In this document: positions 24,157 through 28,927 of the stretch, piece by piece | How the letters are laid out: each line of letters opens with the position of its first letter | How positions within the stretch are numbered: the stretch's first letter is position 1 | From: JBQCHF01 sp051953655 | GTDB taxonomy: Bacteria; Actinomycetota; Actinomycetes; Motilibacterales; Motilibacteraceae | Direction: 5' to 3' | DNA length: 28,927 bases | NCBI GenBank assembly: GCA_051953655.1 | Contig: JBQCIO010000136.1 | Location: 1 to 28,927 of the forward strand | Program-made: the position numbers and the translations under genes | The notes under the pieces: generated by a model | The model's database searches: none | Told to the model about the DNA's origin: nothing | The model's input: only the letters and a program-made list of their open reading frames with translations

Positions 24157-25323
24157 GTGAGCACGAAGGACTACCTCGAGAAGGACTACTACAAGGTCCT
24201 GGGCGTCCCCAAGGACGCGAAGGCCGAGGAGATCAAGAAGGCCTACCGCAAGCTCGCCCGCCAGTACCACCCCGACGCCAACAAGGGCGACGCCACCGCG
24301 GAGGAGCGCTTCAAGGAGATCTCCGAGGCCTACGACGTCCTGTCCGACGACAAGCGCCGGGCCGAGTACGACGAGGCCCGCACCCTGTTCGGCTCCGGCG
24401 GCTTCCGCCCCGGCGGCGCGGGCGGTGCCGACGGACAGTTCGGCTTCGACCTCGGCGACCTGTTCGGCACGGCCGGCGGCGGAGCGCCGGGCGGGTTCGG
24501 CGACGTCCTGGGCGGCCTGTTCGGCGGCCGCGGCCGGCCGGGTGCCACCCGCACCGGCCCGCGCCGGGGCGCCGACGTCGAGTCCGAGGTCACCCTCTCC
24601 TTCTCCGACGCCGTGTCGGGGGCCACCGTCCCGCTGCGGATGACCAGCGAGAAGCCGTGCCCGGCCTGCTCGGGCACCGGCGGTCGCGGCGGCTCGGTGC
24701 CGCACCAGTGCCCGACGTGCCTGGGCACCGGGCAGACCTCGCGCAACCAGGGCGGATTCGCCTTCGCCGAGCCGTGCCGCACCTGCCGCGGCCGCGGGCT
24801 CGTCGTCGACGACCCCTGCCCGCAGTGCCAGGGCTCAGGTCGGGCGCTGGGCACCAGCACGATGAGCGTGCGCATCCCCTCCGGGGTGCAGGACGGCCAG
24901 CGCATCCGGCTCAAGGGCAAGGGCGCGCCGGGGGAGCGCGGCGGCCCGGCCGGCGACCTCTACGTCGTCGTCCACGTCTCGGCGCACCCGGTGTTCGGAC
25001 GCAAGGGCGACAACCTCACCCTCACCCTGCCGGTCTCCTTCGACGAGGCCGCGCTGGGCGCCGAGGTGGCCGTGCCGACCCTCGGCGGACAGCCGGTCAC
25101 CCTGCGGGTCCCGGCCGGCACCGCCAACGGCCGCACCTTCCGGGTGAAGGGCCGCGGCGCGGCTCGCGCCGACGGCAGCAAGGGCGACCTGCTGGTGACC
25201 GTGAGCGTGGTCGTGCCCCAGCGCGTCGACGGCGCGGTCAAGGATGCGCTCGAGGCGTTCCGCACCGCGACCAAGGACGAGGACCCGCGGGCCGGCCTGA
25301 TGGACCGGGCGAAGGGAGCCTGA
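24157..25323 (+). CDS. dnaJ: Hsp40 co-chaperone, zinc-finger type
   Basis: Co-chaperone that stimulates DnaK ATPase and delivers substrates; 388 residues. The J domain (10-75) carries the HPD motif in QYHPDANKGD. A Gly/Phe-rich linker follows, then four zinc-binding CxxCxGxG motifs (CPACSGTG, CPTCLGTG, CRTCRGRG, CPQCQGSG) and the C-terminal substrate domains. The GTG at 24157 has GGGAGGAGG upstream and gives the actinobacterial DnaJ1 N-terminus STKDYLEKDYYKVLGV; an earlier in-frame ATG at 24058 adds residues with no family match and passes through the palindrome. It is the third gene of the operon, one base before hspR. Confidence 0.97.
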   Translation: MSTKDYLEKDYYKVLGVPKDAKAEEIKKAYRKLARQYHPDANKGDATAEERFKEISEAYDVLSDDKRRAEYDEARTLFGSGGFRPGGAGGADGQFGFDLGDLFGTAGGGAPGGFGDVLGGLFGGRGRPGATRTGPRRGADVESEVTLSFSDAVSGATVPLRMTSEKPCPACSGTGGRGGSVPHQCPTCLGTGQTSRNQGGFAFAEPCRTCRGRGLVVDDPCPQCQGSGRALGTSTMSVRIPSGVQDGQRIRLKGKGAPGERGGPAGDLYVVVHVSAHPVFGRKGDNLTLTLPVSFDEAALGAEVAVPTLGGQPVTLRVPAGTANGRTFRVKGRGAARADGSKGDLLVTVSVVVPQRVDGAVKDALEAFRTATKDEDPRAGLMDRAKGA

Positions 25324-25324
25324 G

Positions 25325-25762
25325 GTGCGCGGCGACGAGCGGACAGCGGGCGGAGCGGACGTGCCCGCGCCCCAGCGGCCGGTGCTGGACGAGTCCACCC
25401 CGGTCTACGTCATCTCGGTGGCCGCCGAGCTCTCCGGCCTGCACCCGCAGACGCTGCGCCAGTACGACCGGCTCGGGCTGGTCTCCCCGGGCCGCACCGC
25501 CGGCGGCGGCCGCCGCTACTCCGCCCGCGACATCGACCAGCTCCGCGAGGTGCAGCGGCTCACCTCCCTCGGCACCGGCCTGGAGGGCGTCAAGCGGATC
25601 CTCGAGCTCGAGGACCAGGTGGCCGCGCTGCAGACGCGGGTGCGCGAGCTGCAGGTCGAGCTCGAGCACGTCACCGAGACCGTGCACGCCTCCTACCGGC
25701 GCGACCTGGTGCCGGTGCGCAGCGGCGCCCTCGTGGTGTGGCGTCCGCAGCCGCGTCGCTGA
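25325..25762 (+). CDS. hspR: MerR-type heat-shock repressor
   Basis: DNA-binding repressor of the dnaK operon and clpB; 145 residues. After a 25-residue extension comes the MerR winged helix (VYVISVAAELSGLHPQTLRQ, then YDRLGLVSPGR and GGGRRYSARDIDQLREVQ), followed by a coiled coil (LEGVKRILELEDQVAALQTR onward). The GTG start is one base after the dnaJ stop. In Streptomyces and Mycobacterium HspR needs DnaK as co-repressor, linking repression to free chaperone. HAIR sites in front of dnaK and clpB in this window are its likely targets. Confidence 0.95.
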   Translation: MRGDERTAGGADVPAPQRPVLDESTPVYVISVAAELSGLHPQTLRQYDRLGLVSPGRTAGGGRRYSARDIDQLREVQRLTSLGTGLEGVKRILELEDQVAALQTRVRELQVELEHVTETVHASYRRDLVPVRSGALVVWRPQPRR

Positions 25763-25880
25763 CCGCGGACGAGGCCGGGATGGCGGCCGGGCCGGCGGCC
25801 TCGCCGGCATGGCGAACGCCACGCCCGCGGCCTGCCCGAGTGGCACGTGCACGCCGCCCCGGAGGGGGCATGATCGGCGC

Positions 25881-26348
25881 ATGAGCACGCCTGCGCCGAA
25901 CGGCCGCGCCGTCGACCTCCTCTTCGAGGTCTCGCGAGCCCTCGACGTCGCCCTGGAGGACGCGCTGGGCGTCGCCGGGCCGACCTTCACCGTGGCCCAG
26001 CTGCGCGCGCTGCGGGTGATCGGCGCCGGGCCGCGCAACGTCGTCGGGCTCGCCGCCGAGGTCGGCAGCCACCGCTCCTCCGCCTCCCGGATCGCCGCCC
26101 GGCTGGCGGCTGCGGGCCTGGTCCGCCGCGAGCCCAGCCCGGTGAGCCGGCGCGAGGTGCTGCTCACCCTCACCCCGCAGGGCCGTCGGATGCTCTCCCG
26201 GGTGGCCGGCGCCCGCCGCGCCGCGCTCGCGCGCATCCTCGACGAGGTGCCCGACGACCAGAAGGCCGAGGTCGAGCACGCGCTCGAGGTCCTCGCGGCC
26301 ACCGTCGGCGAGGTGCACGGCGCACCGGGACCGGTGCACGGGGCCTGA
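25881..26348 (+). CDS. MarR-family transcriptional regulator
   Basis: A 155-residue winged-helix protein. Residues about 35-100 hold the DNA-binding part: TVAQLRALRVIGAGPRNVVG, then LAAEVGSHRSSASRIAARLAAAGL as helix-turn-helix and REPSPVSRREVLLTLTPQGRRM as wing. Long helices at both ends would form the dimer. MarR proteins usually respond to small phenolic or oxidising ligands; none can be assigned. It lies 118 bases after hspR and 105 bases before the rhodopsin gene on the same strand, so it may regulate or be co-transcribed with the rhodopsin. The start ATG at 25881 gives the expected N-terminus, although the GGAGG is rather far upstream. Confidence 0.88.
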   Translation: MSTPAPNGRAVDLLFEVSRALDVALEDALGVAGPTFTVAQLRALRVIGAGPRNVVGLAAEVGSHRSSASRIAARLAAAGLVRREPSPVSRREVLLTLTPQGRRMLSRVAGARRAALARILDEVPDDQKAEVEHALEVLAATVGEVHGAPGPVHGA

Positions 26349-26453
26349 CCCATCCCTCCACCGCAGCGGACCACGTCAGGTCCGGTTTGTCCCCATTTTC
26401 TCCGGGGACCGGAAGCGTGCACATGACAACCTTCCGTCCCGGAGGACTTCGCT

Positions 26454-27431
26454 GTGGAAAGCCACCTGACCTACTCACAAGGTGAGTGGGATCTCATCCT
26501 CGCCGCGTTCGTCGCCGCGCTGTTCGCGATGATCGCCGGCTTCGTCTACTTCGTCTCCAGCCGGAACGAGATCGGCAGCCGCTACCGGCCGGCCGCCACC
26601 GTGAGCGCCCTCGTCGTCGGCGTCGCCGCGCTGGCCTACGTCGTCCTCGCGCTCTCCTGGATCACCGGGTTCTCGCTGCACGGTGACAGCTACACCGCCT
26701 CCCAGTCGGCGCTGCAGTTTCGCAACGGCTACCGCTACGTGGACTGGGCCGTGACCGTCCCGATGCTGTGCATCGAGCTGATCGGCGTCGCCGCCCTCAC
26801 CGGCGCCCGCGCCCGGACCACCCGGTTCTGGTGGATGGTGCTGGCCGAGCTGATGATCGTGACCGGCTACCTCGGTGCCGACACGTTCGGCTGGGGGCAC
26901 AACGTTGCCGCCCGCGCCTGGTGGGGCCTGGTCTCGACCGTCCCGTTCGTGGTGCTCTACGGCTGGATCCTCAAGGAGGTCCGCGCCAGCAAGAAGGCGC
27001 TGCCCGAGGCCGCCGGCACCTCGATCATGAACGCCGGCTGGATCCTCGCTCTCACCTGGGGCGTCTACCCGCTGGCCTACCTGGTGCCGATGTTCTTCTA
27101 CGACTCCACCGGCTGGGCGGTCGGCCGCCAGCTCGCGTTCACCGCCGCCGACGTGGTGGCCAAGGTCGGCTTCGGCGTGCTGATCCACAAGGTCGCCAAG
27201 CTGCGCACGGCGGCCGACGTCCGCGCCGGGGAGGAGACGCACCCCGAGCCGATCTGGATCAGCGGCGAGCTGGTCGCCCCGGCCCGTCCCGCCGGCGCCG
27301 AGGCGCTGGCCGGCCTGCTGGCCCACTCCGGGGTCCTCGACCTGCGCGGCGAGCGGACCGCGGCGTCGTCCAACGGCGCCACCCGCAGCGAAGGCATCGA
27401 GCGCGCCGACGGGTCACCCGGCCTGGGGTAG
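26454..27431 (+). CDS. Microbial rhodopsin, proton-pump type (xanthorhodopsin/actinorhodopsin-like)
   Basis: Seven-helix retinal protein of 325 residues that should pump protons outward in light. Helix C has RYVDWAVTVPMLCIEL with Arg94, Asp97, Thr101 and Glu108, the D-T-E pattern of proton pumps; helix G has AADVVAKVGFG with Asp233 and the retinal lysine Lys237. RAWWGLVSTVPF in helix E resembles the xanthorhodopsin/actinorhodopsin branch, with Gly158 a possible carotenoid-fenestration residue. Helix B (VSALVVGVAALAY) has Ala61 where relatives have a conserved histidine next to the counterion. After helix G comes a tail of about 75 polar residues. The GTG start has GGAGGA upstream. No retinal or carotenoid genes are in the window. 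Confidence 0.93.
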   Translation: MESHLTYSQGEWDLILAAFVAALFAMIAGFVYFVSSRNEIGSRYRPAATVSALVVGVAALAYVVLALSWITGFSLHGDSYTASQSALQFRNGYRYVDWAVTVPMLCIELIGVAALTGARARTTRFWWMVLAELMIVTGYLGADTFGWGHNVAARAWWGLVSTVPFVVLYGWILKEVRASKKALPEAAGTSIMNAGWILALTWGVYPLAYLVPMFFYDSTGWAVGRQLAFTAADVVAKVGFGVLIHKVAKLRTAADVRAGEETHPEPIWISGELVAPARPAGAEALAGLLAHSGVLDLRGERTAASSNGATRSEGIERADGSPGLG

Positions 27432-27587
27432 CGCCCGAGCGGCTCCCTCTCCCGACCGCGTCGAGAAAGAGATTAGGTGCCCACGGCGCCCGCCAACGTC
27501 CCGGCGGCCGCCGTCGGCGCGCTCCGGGTCGGGCGGGTGGCCGGCACGCCGGCCGCGGACCAGCGGCCAGTCCAAGATCGACCGCAC

Positions 27588-27610
27588 TGGGTGAGGGGCA
27601 CCCTCACCCA
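27588..27610. terminator. Hairpin downstream of the rhodopsin gene
   Basis: TGGGTGAGGG and CCCTCACCCA form a perfect 10-bp stem with a GCA loop, 157 bases past the rhodopsin stop. ATTGTGGG follows rather than a T-run, so it may be a weak terminator or a protein-binding palindrome. Confidence 0.4.
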
Positions 27611-27754
27611 ATTGTGGGCGCCCACCATCGGCGCGCGCGGGCAGCAGGACCCGCCCTGCGCCGCACTCCTCCCGTCACCAGTGCCTTCCCCCACCTCGGG
27701 ACCGCACGTCACGCGGCACATGAGTGGCAGCGGGGAGGTTCGGCGGATCCTCAC

Positions 27755-27784
27755 CTCAAGAACCTTGAGCGGAACAGACTCAAC
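27755..27784. promoter_or_regulatory. HAIR operator (HspR site) of clpB
   Basis: CTTGAGC-N7-ACTCAAC (27764-27784) fits the HAIR consensus CTTGAGT-N7-ACTCAAG at all but two arm bases. Its left arm also pairs with CTCAAG at 27755-27760, producing a second, tighter inverted repeat. It lies 66-95 bases upstream of the clpB ATG. Confidence 0.85.
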
Positions 27785-27849
27785 TCTGCGATCGTTGGCG
27801 ACGGCAGAGACCGTTGCATCCGCCCGACCGAGGAGTCGACGCTTCACCC

Positions 27850-28927
<1,078 letters not shown>

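Larger units (their letters stand above)
27432..27849. other. Intergenic region between rhodopsin and clpB
   Basis: About 420 bases without a gene. It contains a hairpin at 27588-27610 and, close to clpB, overlapping HspR-type inverted repeats at 27755-27784. The region is long enough for the clpB promoter, but I could not assign a clear -10 element. Confidence 0.7.

Overview
The window is very GC-rich and carries a typical actinobacterial gene set: dnaK-grpE-dnaJ-hspR with HspR-type operators, clpB, dcd, a large membrane (Fe-S)-binding reductase of the type found in mycobacteria, a cell-wall-binding-repeat-2 protein and a DtxR/IdeR-type iron box. The loose order dcd / Fe-S reductase / dnaK operon / clpB resembles mycobacterial chromosomes. 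A proton-pump-type rhodopsin and CWB2 repeats suggest a soil, rock or air-exposed actinomycete, perhaps Geodermatophilaceae-like. The family-level placement is inference only.

Layout: 1-894 is the 5' part of an NADP-dependent MDR oxidoreductase gene (host). From 1026 to 15454 lies a 14.4 kb integrated mobile element. Its right end is a complete tRNA-Gly(CCC) gene. Its left end is a 48-bp near-perfect copy (2 mismatches) of the 3' part of that tRNA. From the left end the element carries a VapBC-type toxin-antitoxin pair, a tyrosine integrase, an excisionase-like HTH protein and a MobF relaxase-helicase, all on the minus strand. These are followed by an oriT-like hairpin region, a decayed DUF1778/GNAT toxin-antitoxin pair, an MgtC-family membrane protein, and an IS110-family transposase broken by two frameshifts with a structured upstream region where a bridge RNA would lie. 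Next comes a complete ferric-iron ABC importer (fbpABC type) behind an IdeR/DtxR-like box. About 1.3 kb without a recognisable gene but with strong hairpins completes the element. No coupling protein or type IV secretion gene is visible, so it looks mobilizable rather than self-transmissible.

From 15565 the host chromosome resumes: a secreted CWB2 protein, dcd, a hairpin-rich convergent intergenic region, the (Fe-S) reductase, a probable 48-aa leaderless membrane peptide and a DUF4235 protein. The heat-shock operon dnaK-grpE-dnaJ-hspR (21526-25762) follows, then a MarR regulator, a xanthorhodopsin/actinorhodopsin-like proton pump and clpB, which runs off the window.

How the parts work together: HspR, encoded last in the dnaK operon, should repress through HAIR sites in front of both dnaK and clpB, so the two disaggregation partners form one regulon. 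In the element, integrase, excisionase, relaxase, att sites and the oriT candidate form the mobility module, VapBC probably stabilises it, and iron import plus MgtC are the apparent cargo. The oddest points are a premature amber codon in clpB, a rhodopsin that lacks the conserved helix-B histidine and has a long tail, paired integrase arm sites at an 11-bp period at both element ends, and paired palindromes between convergent genes at 18092-18137.
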